DNA from: Mycolicibacterium sp. CBMA 226
GTDB taxonomy: Bacteria > Actinomycetota > Actinomycetes > Mycobacteriales > Mycobacteriaceae
Direction: 5' to 3'
NCBI RefSeq assembly: GCF_009729075.1
Contig: NZ_VTGY01000001.1
Coordinates: 1-64,000 of the forward strand
DNA length: 64,000 bases
A program made the position numbers and the translations under genes. How positions within the stretch are numbered: position 1 is the stretch's first letter; each line of letters opens with the position of its first letter. Shown here piece after piece: positions 29,936 to 38,223 of the stretch. A model generated the notes under the pieces. It did no database searches. It saw only the letters and a list, made by a program, of their open reading frames with translations, and was not told where the DNA came from.

Positions 29936-29991
29936 CGAACGCAACTGCACGGCGATTTTCAGGCCGATTTACCGCCACCCAGTTGCGTTCA
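29936..29991. repeat. Palindromic hairpin repeat, copy B
   Basis: The arms gaacgcaactg (29937-29947) and cagttgcgttc (29980-29990) are identical to copy A. The inner stem acggcg (29949-29954) pairs with a slightly changed partner at 29973-29977. The loop starts with the same attttc as copy A. It lies between the convergent nuclease and TetR genes and overlaps the TetR stop codon, so it could also end transcription in both directions. Confidence 0.85.
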
Positions 29992-30594
29992 GTGGCGATT
30001 CGACTCGGTCAGGTAGCTATCGATGAAGGCATGCAGTGCGGGCGCCAAGTGCGCGACGCCGGCGTCGTTGAGCTTGGCCAGCAGGATGATGCCCTGATAC
30101 TGCGCCAGTAGCGCGTGCGCGAGTTGCTCGGGATCGGTACCTGGACGCAGGGTTCCGTCGGCCAGGGCATCCTGGCAGACGAGCGCCAGATGATGCTGCA
30201 TCGCCGCGAGAGTGTGCGCGAGGTGTGCGCGCAGATCGTCGTCGGTCGTCGACAATTCGGCCGCGAAGTTTCCGAAGGGGCAGCCCACCGCGCGGCCGAA
30301 TTGGGCTTCGAGGGCGGACTGGATGGCGCCGATCGCGTCGGGTACCGCGTGCAGTTTTTCGGCCGGCGTCGCGGTGGGGGAGCCCGTTAGCTGACGCTGA
30401 AAAGCCTTGGCGTGCAGGTTGATAACGGCCTTACCCAGTTCCGACTTCGACGGGAAGTAGTGGTAGAAGCTGCCCTTCTTGATGTCGGTCGCGCGGCACA
30501 GTTCGTCAACGCCGACGGCTTGGTAGCTGCGTTCGAGAAAGAGCCGGGCGGCAGTTGCGACCAGGCGGTCGCGGGCGTCGGAACTTCGGGGCAC
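29989..30594 (-). CDS. TetR-family transcriptional regulator
   Basis: A 201-residue regulator with the N-terminal TetR helix-turn-helix ARLFLERSYQAVGVDELCRATDIKKGSFYHYFPSKSELG (about 16-55) and a C-terminal ligand domain of the TetR_C type (AVGCPFGNFAAELS...). Start GTG 30594 (VPRSSDARDRL) was chosen because the upstream extension runs through the operator. It is divergent from the haloalkane dehalogenase gene, and an 18-bp palindrome lies between them, so it probably represses itself and that gene. Confidence 0.9.
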   Translation of the reverse strand: MPRSSDARDRLVATAARLFLERSYQAVGVDELCRATDIKKGSFYHYFPSKSELGKAVINLHAKAFQRQLTGSPTATPAEKLHAVPDAIGAIQSALEAQFGRAVGCPFGNFAAELSTTDDDLRAHLAHTLAAMQHHLALVCQDALADGTLRPGTDPEQLAHALLAQYQGIILLAKLNDAGVAHLAPALHAFIDSYLTESNRH

Positions 30595-30613
30595 CTGTGA
30601 ATCATATTTAGTA

Positions 30614-30631
30614 GTTGACCGGTCGGTCAAC
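30614..30631. promoter_or_regulatory. TetR operator palindrome
   Basis: The 18-bp sequence gttgaccggtcggtcaac is a near-perfect palindrome with one central mismatch. It lies in the 55-bp divergent gap between the TetR gene and the haloalkane dehalogenase gene, the usual place for a TetR operator. The short gap means it would block both promoters. Confidence 0.75.
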
Positions 30632-30649
30632 AAGTGGCAAGTTGACGAC

Positions 30650-31543
30650 ATGACCGCCACCACGACCGAGATCTTCCGCACCCCGGACGAACGTTTCGCG
30701 AATCTGCCGGGCTACGACTTCGCGCCCAACTACGTCGACATCGACGGCCTCCGGCTGCACTACCTCGACGAGGGGCCGCGCGAGGGCAAGCCCATCGTGT
30801 GCTTCCACGGCGAGCCGACGTGGGCGTTCCTGTACCGCAAGATGATCGGCCCGTTCGTCGAGGCCGGGCACCGCGTGATCGTGCCCGACTACGCGGGCTT
30901 CGGCCGCTCGGACAAGCCGACCGACCGGCGGTGGTACAGCTATGACCGGCACGTCGACCTGGTGACCCGACTGCTGGGCGGCCTGGATCTGCACGACGCC
31001 ACGGCCGTCGTGCAGGACTGGGGCGGGCCGATCGGTCTGCGCTGGGCGGCGGAGAACGCGGATCAGGTTGGCGCACTGGCGATTTTCAACACCGGGCTGT
31101 TCACCGGTCGGGTGTCCAAGGGCTTCATGGCGTGGCGAGATTTCGCCGAGCGGAACCCCGATCTGCCCGTCGGTTTCGTGATTCAAGGCGCGACGACGAC
31201 CGACCTGTCGCCCGAGATCATCGCTGCCTATGACGCGCCGTTCCCGACCGCCGAGTCCAAGGCCGGCGCCGCGCAGTTCCCGCTGTTGGTGCCGACCTCC
31301 GAGGACGCGGTTGGTGCGACGGAGATGCGCGCGGTCACCGACGCGCTGTCACGCTGGGAGAAACCGGCGCTCGTGGCGTTTTCTGACCAGGACCCGGTGT
31401 TCCCGTATCCGCGCGCGGGCGAGGCGTTCGTCGATCTGCTTCCGACCGTCACCGGGCAGGTGCGCATCGAAGGCGCGTCGCACTTCCTGCAAGAGGACCG
31501 GGGCGAGCAGCTGGCGGCCGAGGTACTCAAGCACCTGGGCTGA
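30650..31543 (+). CDS. dhmA: Haloalkane dehalogenase (HLD-I, DhmA-like)
   Basis: A 297-residue alpha/beta hydrolase. The oxyanion region is HGEPTWAFLYRKM (residues 53-65), the nucleophile Asp123 with halide-binding Trp124 lies in VVQDWGGPIGL, the acid is in FSDQDPVFPYP and the base His in EGASHFLQEDRG. This is the HLD-I pattern seen in DhlA and mycobacterial DhmA. It hydrolyses carbon-halogen bonds of short haloalkanes in the family. Expression is probably under the divergent TetR protein. Confidence 0.9.
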   Translation: MTATTTEIFRTPDERFANLPGYDFAPNYVDIDGLRLHYLDEGPREGKPIVCFHGEPTWAFLYRKMIGPFVEAGHRVIVPDYAGFGRSDKPTDRRWYSYDRHVDLVTRLLGGLDLHDATAVVQDWGGPIGLRWAAENADQVGALAIFNTGLFTGRVSKGFMAWRDFAERNPDLPVGFVIQGATTTDLSPEIIAAYDAPFPTAESKAGAAQFPLLVPTSEDAVGATEMRAVTDALSRWEKPALVAFSDQDPVFPYPRAGEAFVDLLPTVTGQVRIEGASHFLQEDRGEQLAAEVLKHLG

Positions 31544-31546
31544 CGG

Positions 31547-31885
31547 TCAGAGGTCGAAGCGTTTCTTCACGTCTTCGGTGCGGAAGTGCTCGACGATGAT
31601 GCCGAGCAGCGGGACAGTACCGGCGAAGAGGGTGCCGATGGTCTGGCCGAGAGGCCAGCGGACCTTGACCGCCAGGTTGAACGTGCACAGCAGGTAGATG
31701 AAGTACACCCAACCGTGGACGATGCCGATCCAGTTCAGGCTGACGTCGTTGAAGACGTAGTGCGCGACCAGTTCGTAGCAGAGGGCGATGAGCCAGATAC
31801 CGGTCGCCCACGCCATCACGCGGTAGGCGATGAGGGCCTTGCGGATGGTGTCCTTCGACAGGGTGGTCGGCTGCGACTCGGTCAT
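31547..31885 (-). CDS. DUF3817 integral membrane protein (Rv1342c-like)
   Basis: A 112-residue protein with three or four transmembrane helices (about 18-38, 50-70, 75-92). The helix NWIGIVHGWVYFIYLLCTFNLAVK carries the family histidine. It is a paralogue of the protein at 9333-9692. The ATG at 31885 overlaps the stop of lprD (ATGA), giving an lprD-DUF3817 operon as in Rv1343c-Rv1342c. Function is unknown. Confidence 0.88.
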   Translation of the reverse strand: MTESQPTTLSKDTIRKALIAYRVMAWATGIWLIALCYELVAHYVFNDVSLNWIGIVHGWVYFIYLLCTFNLAVKVRWPLGQTIGTLFAGTVPLLGIIVEHFRTEDVKKRFDL

Positions 31886-32253
31886 GTGGTGGTCCTGTCC
31901 TGTTTGTCGTTCTCGGCCAGTTCGGCGAGGTAGGCGTTGTATTCGTTGAGGGTCGGGTCCGCGGTGTCCTTGGCGGCCTTGGGGCGCTCGGGGAGCAGGC
32001 CCTCGGGGATTTCGGTGGGCTCGTTGGCTGCCGGCGCTATGGGGCCTTCGTCCTCGTAGCGGACGAACTTGTAGTAGCCGTAGAAGCAGAAGGCGCCGAA
32101 CATCGGCCACTGCATGGCGTAGCCCAGGTTCTGGAAGGTGCCGGCGCTCGACTGGAAGCGCGACCATTGCCACCAGGCCAGGGCCATGCAGCCCAGGGCA
32201 GCGATGGTCACCAGCACGATGAGCGCTGGCCTCCTACGCCGCGTAGTGGACAT
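31882..32253 (-). CDS. lprD: Lipoprotein LprD-like membrane protein
   Basis: A 123-residue protein. The N-terminal hydrophobic segment ALIVLVTIAALGCMALAWW contains the lipobox-like ALGC at about residue 22, but it is followed by a long hydrophobic stretch, so the protein may instead be a plain membrane protein. A second hydrophobic segment, NLGYAMQWPMFGAFCFYGYYKF, follows, then a charged C-terminus (NEYNAYLAELAENDKQDR). It matches Rv1343c in position and sequence. Downstream DUF3817 overlaps by 4 bp. Confidence 0.85.
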   Translation of the reverse strand: MSTTRRRRPALIVLVTIAALGCMALAWWQWSRFQSSAGTFQNLGYAMQWPMFGAFCFYGYYKFVRYEDEGPIAPAANEPTEIPEGLLPERPKAAKDTADPTLNEYNAYLAELAENDKQDRTTT

Positions 32254-32409
32254 AAGGCAACGGTACCGCGCGCGACTTGCGGGTTGCGATTCGTGCCTGC
32301 TAGGACGCGGGAAGGTGGGTGCCTCGGCCCACCCCGCGGTGACCGCGTCAACCTATGGCGGCCAGCCGCTAGGTTCTGGGCGCTACGGTCGCGCTATCCT
32401 CGTCGTGTC

Positions 32410-32493
32410 GCGGGCGTGGCGCAATTGGCTGACGCGCCGGCTTTAGGTGCCGGTGTTCGAAAGAACGTGTGGGTTCGAGTCCCACCGCCCGCA
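32410..32493 (+). tRNA. tRNA-Leu (anticodon TAG)
   Basis: An 84-base class II tRNA. The acceptor arms gcgggcg (32410-32416) and cgcccgc (32486-32492) pair fully. The anticodon stem ccggc/gccgg encloses loop tttaggt with anticodon TAG, and the T arm contains gggttcgagtccc. A variable arm of the leucine type lies between. The CCA end is not encoded. Confidence 0.95.
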
Positions 32494-32734
32494 CAATCGG
32501 TGCCTCGGTGCCGCAGTGCATCCGTGGCGCGAATTCGTGGAATTCAGGAGATTCGTCAAAGCCGCCGCGATAGTTCCGGCGACTCTGTTCGTTCGGTGCC
32601 ACGACTGCCGCGCCATGTAAACGAACCGTTACCAGCACGGCAGGTCGTGTTGCCTTGAGATAGCGTCGAATTCATCGGCAGCCTCGAGACCAACCGGAGG
32701 CCTTCTGGCGCTGCGATTTTGCGAGGAGGTCTAT

Positions 32735-33217
32735 ATGAGGGCCCGGGTATCGGTGCTGTGTGCAATGACGGTGATCGCGCTGGCGGGTCCCGCCATCGCG
32801 CATGCCGACGCACGTGACGACGATTTTGTGAACAACCTTGCCGGACAGGGGATCGTCGGAGAGCCGGACAAACTGGTCTCCACCGCACACACGGTGTGCA
32901 CCACAAGCACACAGGCGTCGATGGTGCCTGCGGGCCTCGGGCGGATGATGCCGATGGGTTATGTGCTGTCTTCGCTGCGTCTGAGTATTGGGCAGATCGG
33001 TCCGTTCATCGACACTGCGCGGGAAACGTACTGCCCACCACCGGCACCGCCGGCGGCGCCGGCAACCGCGGACGGGGACGCACCTCCGGCACAAGCAGCC
33101 TCTGTGGTGCCAACCATGGCGGGCCTGCCAGCGACGGCGGGGATGGCGTCGTTGCCGGGAATCCCCGGGATACCTGGGATGGATAGGTTGTCATCGACTT
33201 TCGGGGCCACGCCATAG
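32735..33217 (+). CDS. DUF732 secreted protein with Pro/Ala-rich tail
   Basis: A 160-residue protein with a Sec signal peptide (about 1-25, ending IAHADA). The DUF732 domain (about 26-98) carries the typical DDDFVNNLAGQGI start and two cysteines (HTVCTTS, ETYCPPP). A Pro/Ala- and Gly/Ile/Pro-rich tail follows, ending with several GIPGIPG repeats. The start has the Shine-Dalgarno gaggagg. The protein is exported or surface-located; function is unknown. The 241-bp gap upstream, after the tRNA, shows no other gene. Confidence 0.88.
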   Translation: MRARVSVLCAMTVIALAGPAIAHADARDDDFVNNLAGQGIVGEPDKLVSTAHTVCTTSTQASMVPAGLGRMMPMGYVLSSLRLSIGQIGPFIDTARETYCPPPAPPAAPATADGDAPPAQAASVVPTMAGLPATAGMASLPGIPGIPGMDRLSSTFGATP

Positions 33218-33245
33218 ACCAGCGGTGAGGCAGCGTAGAGCCGAA

Positions 33246-34100
33246 CTACTGCGCGCTCTTCAGCCGCACCATGCGGGTCGTTGAGCTCTCGTCCAACTCG
33301 ACGACGTCGGTGCGGGAGCGCAGGAAATCGCTGAAAGACTTGAATCCCAAAGCTTTTTCGCTGAACGAGGGATCCATGCGCTTCATCTGCGCCTTGACCG
33401 CGGAGTTGTGCAGCCATTCGACGTCGTCCTTCTCCAGCCCGATGTGCAGTGCGCGCGTCAGGAGGGCCGTGGCGGCGGCCTGCGGGTCGGGCTGCTCGGG
33501 CTCGGATTTGGTGCCGCGGCGGGCGCGCTTGGGCGGCTCAGCCGAGGGGTCGAGGACGGGCACGCCGGGGAGGGCGTCGTAGGTGACGAACTCGTCGCAC
33601 GCCGCCGCGAGCGCGCGGCTCGAGGAACCGGCCACCCCGATCCCCACCACGTACCGGCCGAGACGCTTGCAGCGCTGGGCCAGCGGAATGTAGTCGGAGT
33701 CGCCGGCGGCGATGACGACGTGGGTGAGGTCGGGCAGCCGGAACATGTCTTCGACGGCGTCGACCGCGAGCCGGATGTCGGCGCCGTTTTTGCCGTAGGC
33801 GGCCGCGGGGAACAGCTGCACGAGGTCGACGGCGCGGCCGACGAGCTGCTGGCGGTAGGCCGCGTTGATGTCGGCGGACCAGTCGGCATAGGCGCGGGTG
33901 AGCACCAATGTGCCGAAGGACGAGGCGAAGTCGAGGACCGCGCCGACGTCGACGGTTGCCGTCGTCAATCGGTCAGGATCGAGTCCCTTGGCCTTGTCCT
34001 TCTGAAAAGTGTTGCGGCCGTGGACCTGGTCGTAGCGGGAGATGACGATGTTGTCGAAGTCGAGGTAGACCGCGACGCGGGTGGCGGTGGTGTCCGTCAT
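33246..34100 (-). CDS. NYN (PIN-like) nuclease with OST-HTH/LOTUS domain
   Basis: A 284-residue protein. The N-terminal NYN domain (about 6-165) shows RVAVYLDFDNIVISRY with two Asp, DIRLAVDAVEDMFRLP and VIAAGDSDYIPLAQRCKRLG, the metal-binding acidic residues of PIN-like ribonucleases. A basic linker (PPKRARRGTKSEPEQ) leads to an OST-HTH/LOTUS RNA-binding domain (about 205-284). A role in RNA turnover is likely from the family. Start ATG 34100 is preferred to the upstream in-frame ATG at 34118. Confidence 0.9.
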   Translation of the reverse strand: MTDTTATRVAVYLDFDNIVISRYDQVHGRNTFQKDKAKGLDPDRLTTATVDVGAVLDFASSFGTLVLTRAYADWSADINAAYRQQLVGRAVDLVQLFPAAAYGKNGADIRLAVDAVEDMFRLPDLTHVVIAAGDSDYIPLAQRCKRLGRYVVGIGVAGSSSRALAAACDEFVTYDALPGVPVLDPSAEPPKRARRGTKSEPEQPDPQAAATALLTRALHIGLEKDDVEWLHNSAVKAQMKRMDPSFSEKALGFKSFSDFLRSRTDVVELDESSTTRMVRLKSAQ

Positions 34101-34237
34101 GGGCCCAGTCTGGTGCATCGGGCCGTACGACGGCGTGGAACGGGCTGTCGGATGGGGTCGCTACGACCGCCCAAGTGCGACAAAGCGGCCGTAGCGGTCA
34201 CGCGCATCGAGCGACACGTCATGATGGAGGCGTGAAC

Positions 34238-34885
34238 GTGAACTGGCGTGGTGTCCTCGGGGTCGTGGTCGGCCTGCTCATCGGGCTGCTCATGGGCGGC
34301 CCGATCGCCGGCCAGGCGAACGCCGCCGCGGCAGCGCCGGCCGGGGACGTCATCTCCATCGGTGACCCGAACGCGCTCGGGCAGATCGACCTCTACGTCG
34401 ACCCGATGTGCCCGTACAGCGGCAAACTGATCCGCAAGGACGGCGACGAACTGGGGCGCCGCATCGACAACGGCGCGCTGCGGGTGAACGTGCGATTCGT
34501 GAACTTCCTCGAAAAGTATTCGGCCAGTGGCACTTACGACCGGCGCGCGATCTACGCGGCGTTCGTCGTCGCCGGTGAGTCGAAGTCGAGCGATGTGGCG
34601 TGGCGCTTCATCCAGCAGATCTTTTCCAAGGAGCACCAGCCGCACGAGGGCGGCGATACGGACCTGAGCAACGATCAGTTGGCTGACCTCGCGAACCGGT
34701 CGGGCGCACCGCAGTCGGCGCAGGACCTGATCCGGGTCGGCTTGCCGGTCGGCTATGACTCCCACGCCATCGCCACCAACAACCTCAAGCTGCTGCACGA
34801 GTTCCCGGAGCCGGGAGTGCCGCTGGTGGTCATCGATGGACAGGTCATCAACGACGACGACTGGCTGAGCCGACTACCGTCCTGA
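34238..34885 (+). CDS. Exported DsbA-like thioredoxin-fold protein with CPYS site
   Basis: A 215-residue protein with an N-terminal signal or anchor helix (WRGVLGVVVGLLIGLLMG) and an Ala-rich linker. The thioredoxin_4 fold starts at GQIDLYVDPMCPYSGKLIRKDGDEL. The active site is C58-P-Y-S61, so the second Cys of CxxC is replaced by Ser. Such a protein could act as a monothiol isomerase-like factor. GTG 34238 is seven bases after ggagg (34226-34230); GTG 34232 is too close. Confidence 0.85.
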   Translation: MNWRGVLGVVVGLLIGLLMGGPIAGQANAAAAAPAGDVISIGDPNALGQIDLYVDPMCPYSGKLIRKDGDELGRRIDNGALRVNVRFVNFLEKYSASGTYDRRAIYAAFVVAGESKSSDVAWRFIQQIFSKEHQPHEGGDTDLSNDQLADLANRSGAPQSAQDLIRVGLPVGYDSHAIATNNLKLLHEFPEPGVPLVVIDGQVINDDDWLSRLPS

Positions 34886-34888
34886 GCG

Positions 34889-35611
34889 TCATTCGGTCTT
34901 CTGCTGCAACAACTCTCGTAACTGGGCGATTTCGTTGTGGAGCCCGTTGATCTGCGCTGCTGACACGGCGTTGTGAGCCTGGTCTTCGACTGCCACGGTC
35001 TGCACGATCCATGATGCGATGGTCGCCGTGATCGACCCGACCAGGCTGATGCCGCCGATCATCATCATGACGGCGATGACGCGGCCGGTCGTCGTCACCG
35101 GGTAGATGTCGCCGTAGCCGACGGTGGTGATCGTGGTGATGGCCCACCAGATCGCGTCACCGAAGTTGGTGATGTGGGTTCCGGCCGCGCCGCGCTCGGA
35201 TTGCAGCTCGGCCAAAGCACCCACATAGACCAGTAGGACCGCACCGGAGACGGTGTAGATCACCACGCGGCCGCGGATCGCATTGCCGACGGCTTTCTGC
35301 AGCGCGCTGATGAGCACCACAAGCCGGACCAACCGCAACGGCCGCAGCAGCGGCAGCAGGACGATCGCGAGGTCGACCAGATGCCGGAAGAACCAGGTTC
35401 GTCTGTCCGGGGCGAGGTACAGCCGGGCGAAGTAGTCGACGGCGAAGACGGCCCAGGTCAGGAACGTCACGACGTCGACCGCGCGCTGGGCGAGCCCGCG
35501 CGGTTGAAGGAGCACCTCGACGCTGTAGGCGCCGAGGAAAACGAGTGCCACGGCGGCCAGCGTCCATTCGGCGCGGTGGTCCCACTTGTTGAGCCTGTCT
35601 TGCGTCGTCAC
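34889..35611 (-). CDS. Voltage-gated-like potassium channel
   Basis: A 240-residue protein. Four hydrophobic segments lead to a short arginine-containing S4-like helix (LLRPLRLVRLVVLISALQK), then a two-helix pore module with the selectivity filter TVGYGD. The C-terminal tail HNEIAQLRELLQQKTE is a likely coiled coil for tetramer assembly. Only two or three Arg occur in S4, so voltage sensing is unclear. Start GTG 35611 removes an unlikely Arg-rich extension. It converges on the DsbA-like gene with a 3-bp gap. Confidence 0.92.
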   Translation of the reverse strand: MTTQDRLNKWDHRAEWTLAAVALVFLGAYSVEVLLQPRGLAQRAVDVVTFLTWAVFAVDYFARLYLAPDRRTWFFRHLVDLAIVLLPLLRPLRLVRLVVLISALQKAVGNAIRGRVVIYTVSGAVLLVYVGALAELQSERGAAGTHITNFGDAIWWAITTITTVGYGDIYPVTTTGRVIAVMMMIGGISLVGSITATIASWIVQTVAVEDQAHNAVSAAQINGLHNEIAQLRELLQQKTE

Positions 35612-35811
35612 GACTCTGAGTGTGCGGCACCGGCGGCGGGTTTCGGCGGAGGTCAGTGTGCGCTGGTTCCCCCGATTGGGGGACAGGCGATTCACCTGGT
35701 GTAGGGGCTGGTCAGCGGATACAGGTCGAACGCCGCCGGCGGCATTCTTAGTTCAACACCGGAACACACCGGACCAGAACTTGAAAAGCCCACTCGCACA
35801 AAGGAATCGAC

Positions 35812-36009
35812 ATGAACCTCACTCACCGCATCGCCGCCGGATTCGCCCTCGCCGCCGCGCCCGCCGTCATCTTCCTCGGCGCCGCCACCGCGCACGCGGA
35901 CGTCACGACCGCCAGCAGCCCGGTCGGCACCCACCACGCGTTCCCGAACCAGCACAACAACCCGCAGCCGGGGACCCCGGCGCATCACCACCACCAGCGC
36001 AACCGCTGA
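35812..36009 (+). CDS. Short secreted His/Pro-rich peptide
   Basis: A 65-residue product: a strong signal peptide (MNLTHRIAAGFALAAAPAVI, cleavage after AHA near residue 28) and a mature peptide of about 36 residues rich in His, Asn and Pro (HHAFPNQHNN, AHHHHQRNR). The histidines may bind metal. The Shine-Dalgarno aaagga precedes the ATG, and a strong terminator follows at 36028. Small, but the start, signal peptide and terminator agree. Confidence 0.75.
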   Translation: MNLTHRIAAGFALAAAPAVIFLGAATAHADVTTASSPVGTHHAFPNQHNNPQPGTPAHHHHQRNR

Positions 36010-36027
36010 GACTCTCCGTCACCGCTG

Positions 36028-36059
36028 AGGCCGCCCCTGTCATTCGACGGGGCGGCCTT
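36028..36059. terminator. Hairpin between convergent genes
   Basis: Perfect 10-bp arms aggccgcccc (36028-36037) and ggggcggcct (36049-36058) with an 11-base loop, followed by tt. It lies between the short secreted peptide gene and the convergent DinB-like gene and probably serves both. Confidence 0.85.
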
Positions 36060-36065
36060 ACGCAT

Positions 36066-36650
36066 TCAGGGGCTGACCGCTCTGCCGAGGAACGCCATCA
36101 GCTTCGTGGTGGGCGATGCATCCGCCGGTGCGAGTTGCTCTGGCCCGAAGGCGCCGGGGCGCCGGAGCATCTGTTCCGGCACCGAGTGGACCAGCCCTTC
36201 GGACAGGGTGCGCAGGTCGTCGGGCAACTCGATCGACTCGCCCAGCGACTGACACAGATCCCAGGTGTGCAGCGCCAGATCAGCAATCGGGAACATCAGC
36301 GCCCGACGCAGCGGGACTTCGCCTTGCGGGGACTTCCGTGGGGCATCGAGGTCCGCCGTGGGTAGGGTGTCACGGAGTCGAATACCCAACGCGCTCAACT
36401 GATCTTCCGGGCTGTCATAGGTCCAGTCCGACGGCTGGGAAGGGCCTTCCCACAGTTCGCCGTCCTCGACCAGCACGACGATTCGGGTGGCGCTGCCGGT
36501 CGTGTGCGCCACGAGTTCGCGCACCGTCCAGTCCTGAAGAATCGACGGATCGTCCCAGCGCTCCGAGGGAATCTGACGCACCGACGCGGTGAACAGCTCG
36601 AGTGCCTCGGCGGCCAACACCCCAAGCTCGGGAGTCGTGTCTTCACTCAT
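36066..36650 (-). CDS. Maleylpyruvate isomerase/DinB-like mycothiol-dependent protein
   Basis: A 194-residue four-helix-bundle protein of the actinobacterial TIGR03086 type. It has LGVLAAEALELFTASVRQIPSERWDDPSILQDWTVRELVAHTTGSATR at the N-terminus, with the metal-binding His of the LVAH motif, and a second His in FPIADLALHTWDLCQSLGE. Members use mycothiol or bacillithiol in metal-dependent transfer reactions; the substrate is not known. The ATG at 36650 gives the standard start. Confidence 0.85.
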   Translation of the reverse strand: MSEDTTPELGVLAAEALELFTASVRQIPSERWDDPSILQDWTVRELVAHTTGSATRIVVLVEDGELWEGPSQPSDWTYDSPEDQLSALGIRLRDTLPTADLDAPRKSPQGEVPLRRALMFPIADLALHTWDLCQSLGESIELPDDLRTLSEGLVHSVPEQMLRRPGAFGPEQLAPADASPTTKLMAFLGRAVSP

Positions 36651-36747
36651 AGGGCTACCGTACGAGCGGGCACCGACATCGGCCGACGGATCGGGGAGCC
36701 GGTTCGCTAATTGGCCTGCTGCGGCCCCGTCCCCGTACCCTTCGACG

Positions 36748-38166
36748 GTGACCGCGATCGATCCCGACCAGCTCAGCACCTGCCTGAAGGTGCTGTCTGA
36801 GGTGAGCGCGCTGCCGCCCGAGCACCCCGACTCCGTTGCTGTGCGCAAGGCCACCGCCAAGATGTTCAAGGAGCTGAAGAAAGAGCGCCGGGCTGCCAAG
36901 CGCGACGCGGTCGCGGCCGCTGACCGCGCCGTTATCGCCGCGACCGCGACGGGTGCGCCGGGCCGGATCGATGACGAGACGCAGGGGCTACCGCTGGTAT
37001 CGACCGCGGTCGGGGCCAGTGCGGGCACGCTGCTGCGCTCCCGGGCCTGCTACATCTGCAAGAACCACCACACCGTGGTCGACGCCTTCTATCACCAGCT
37101 TTGTCCGGACTGCGCCGCCTTCAACCGAGCCAAGCGGGACGCCCGCACCGACCTGACCGGGCGCACCGCGCTGCTCACCGGCGGGCGCGCCAAGATCGGC
37201 ATGTACATCGCGCTGCGCTTGTTGCGCGACGGCGCGCACACCACGATCACCACCCGTTTCCCCAATGACGCGGTGCGCCGCTTCGCCGCGATGGAGGACA
37301 GTGCCGACTGGTTGCACCGGCTGCGGGTGGTGGGGATCGATCTGCGTGACCCGGCCCAGGTGGTCGCCCTGGCCGACGAGGTGGCCGCGCAGGGGCCGCT
37401 GGACATCCTGATCAACAATGCGGCGCAGACGGTGCGCCGTCCGCCGGGCTCGTACGCCGCGCTCGTCGAGGCCGAGCGCACCCCGCCGCCGGAGCTGGTG
37501 GAAGTCATCACCTTTGACCACGTCAGTGACGCGCACCCGCATGCCCTCGCCGGGAGCCTCGGCGAGCACCCCGCCCCGCACGCCCTGACATCGCTTGCGC
37601 TGCAAGCCCGTAGCGCGTCACCGGAGCGGATTGCCGCCGGCCTCGCGATCGATGCGGGCGGCCTGCTGCCGGATACCGCGTCGGTCAACAGCTGGACCCA
37701 ACGGGTGCACGAGGTCGACGCGATGGAGCTCCTCGAGGTGCAGCTGTGCAACCAGACAGCGCCGTTCATTCTGGTGAGCCGGCTGCGTCCGGCTATGGCC
37801 GCCTCGCCCGCGCGGCGCAAGTACATGGTGAACGTGTCAGCGATGGAAGGCCAGTTCAGCCGCGGCTACAAGGGGCCCGGGCATCCGCACACGAATATGG
37901 CCAAGGCCGCGCTGAACATGCTAACCCGCACGAGCGCGGGGGAGATGCTGGAGCAGGACGGCATTCTCATGACCGCCGTCGACACCGGCTGGATCACCGA
38001 CGAACGCCCGCATCCGACCAAGCTGCGGCTGGCCGAGGAAGGCTTCCACGCCCCGCTGGATCTGGTGGATGGTGCTGCGCGCGTGTATGACCCGATCGTG
38101 CGCGGGGAACTGGGCGAGGACCTCTACGGGTGCTTCTTGAAGGATTACGCGAAGAGTCCTTGGTAG
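36748..38166 (+). CDS. SDR-fold protein with N-terminal helical and zinc-ribbon region
   Basis: A 472-residue protein. Residues 1-70 are helical and charged. Residues 99-123 hold a four-Cys ribbon, C101-x2-C104...C119-x2-C122 (CYICKN...LCPDC). The SDR domain starts at LTGRTALLTGGRAKIG (cofactor motif) and includes ILINNAAQTV. At the catalytic site the conserved YxxxK reads T-N-M-A-K in HPHTNMAKAALNML, so the usual Tyr is replaced by Thr. Ser is present in VSAMEGQF. Either another residue takes over or the enzyme is not a standard reductase. GTG 36748 was chosen from length and N-terminus. Substrate unknown. Confidence 0.82.
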   Translation: MTAIDPDQLSTCLKVLSEVSALPPEHPDSVAVRKATAKMFKELKKERRAAKRDAVAAADRAVIAATATGAPGRIDDETQGLPLVSTAVGASAGTLLRSRACYICKNHHTVVDAFYHQLCPDCAAFNRAKRDARTDLTGRTALLTGGRAKIGMYIALRLLRDGAHTTITTRFPNDAVRRFAAMEDSADWLHRLRVVGIDLRDPAQVVALADEVAAQGPLDILINNAAQTVRRPPGSYAALVEAERTPPPELVEVITFDHVSDAHPHALAGSLGEHPAPHALTSLALQARSASPERIAAGLAIDAGGLLPDTASVNSWTQRVHEVDAMELLEVQLCNQTAPFILVSRLRPAMAASPARRKYMVNVSAMEGQFSRGYKGPGHPHTNMAKAALNMLTRTSAGEMLEQDGILMTAVDTGWITDERPHPTKLRLAEEGFHAPLDLVDGAARVYDPIVRGELGEDLYGCFLKDYAKSPW

Positions 38167-38223
38167 GGCGGGACTCTCGCGACTTGCCCACAGCCGGTGA
38201 GGTGAGGCCCTACGCTGCGAACC

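Noticed and set aside
32494..32734. Possible gene between tRNA-Leu and the DUF732 gene
   Set aside because: Short frames here have no ribosome binding site and no recognisable product.
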